5,672 bases of DNA from Chloroflexota bacterium (GTDB lineage Bacteria > Chloroflexota > Dehalococcoidia > Lucifugimonadales > UBA3495). The stretch spans positions 1 to 5,672 of the forward strand of contig JAPPJA010000475.1 in NCBI GenBank assembly GCA_028874675.1. The letters are read 5' to 3'. This document shows, piece after piece, positions 5,571 through 5,672 of this stretch (its first letter is position 1; each line of letters opens with the position of its first letter). The notes under the pieces were generated by a model, which saw nothing but the letters and a program-made list of their open reading frames with translations, searched no databases and was not told the DNA's origin. Both the position numbers and the translations under genes were made by a program.

Positions 5571-5672
5571 CGGCTCTCTTCTCCTGGTCCGGAAAGGGAG
5601 TATCCGGGGAATTGGCGGTGCCAGGAAACGTGAACCCTGGTTAAACGGTCACCAGCCTGGGAGAAGCGGGAG
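5571..5672 (-). other. leader region of the PlsY-like gene to the window edge
   Basis: No gene is recognisable in these bases. The stretch holds the PlsY ribosome binding site and a 5-bp inverted repeat, CCAGG (5622-5626) with CCTGG (5636-5640). I looked for a -35/-10 pair reading left and found none with acceptable spacing, so the promoter may lie beyond the window. Confidence 0.5.

Noticed and set aside
1..5672. Mobile element, CRISPR array, toxin-antitoxin or defence genes
   Set aside because: I saw no transposase, integrase or nuclease motifs, no regularly spaced repeats and no paired small ORFs. All large frames fit metabolic or membrane protein families.

Overview
The window is compact, GC-rich bacterial DNA. 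Five reading frames are well supported by protein motifs, and a sixth, upstream frame may just touch the left edge. There are no tRNA, rRNA, CRISPR or insertion-sequence signatures. The combination of a class I CoA-transferase, a divergent short-chain dehydrogenase (SDR) and a cytosolic arylsulfotransferase-like propeller resembles what I know from free-living, organic-matter-degrading bacteria such as Chloroflexota of the SAR202/Dehalococcoidia type. That assignment is a weak inference from gene content. No marker gene is present to confirm it.

Left part (1-1690, + strand): a short leader with a possible promoter and a 15-bp dyad precedes two genes for the A and B subunits of a 3-oxoacid CoA-transferase-like enzyme. 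They are separated by 48 bp and followed by a clear intrinsic terminator at 1651-1684. This is a self-contained two-gene operon. Subunit B keeps the catalytic glutamate. Subunit A has an altered glycine loop and an unusual central loop, so the acyl-CoA substrate cannot be named.

Right part (1803-5570, - strand): four genes point left, toward the CoA-transferase operon. In transcription order they are a PlsY-like acyl-phosphate:glycerol-3-phosphate acyltransferase (GTG start), a ten-helix EamA/DMT transporter, an arylsulfotransferase-like six-bladed propeller and an SDR-fold protein. The gaps between them are 112, about 120 and 63 bp. A good sigma70-type promoter (exact TTGACA, 17-bp spacer) lies before the propeller gene. 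The propeller and SDR genes are therefore probably one transcript, with the transporter and PlsY-like genes upstream as separate or read-through units.

The most notable points are: (1) the SDR keeps its cofactor-binding motifs and the active-site lysine but appears to lack the catalytic Ser and Tyr; (2) the propeller has no signal peptide, unlike periplasmic ASST, and probably starts six codons after its first ATG; (3) a dyad overlaps the candidate -10 of the CoA-transferase operon. I found no defence system, mobile element or clearly new multi-gene system.
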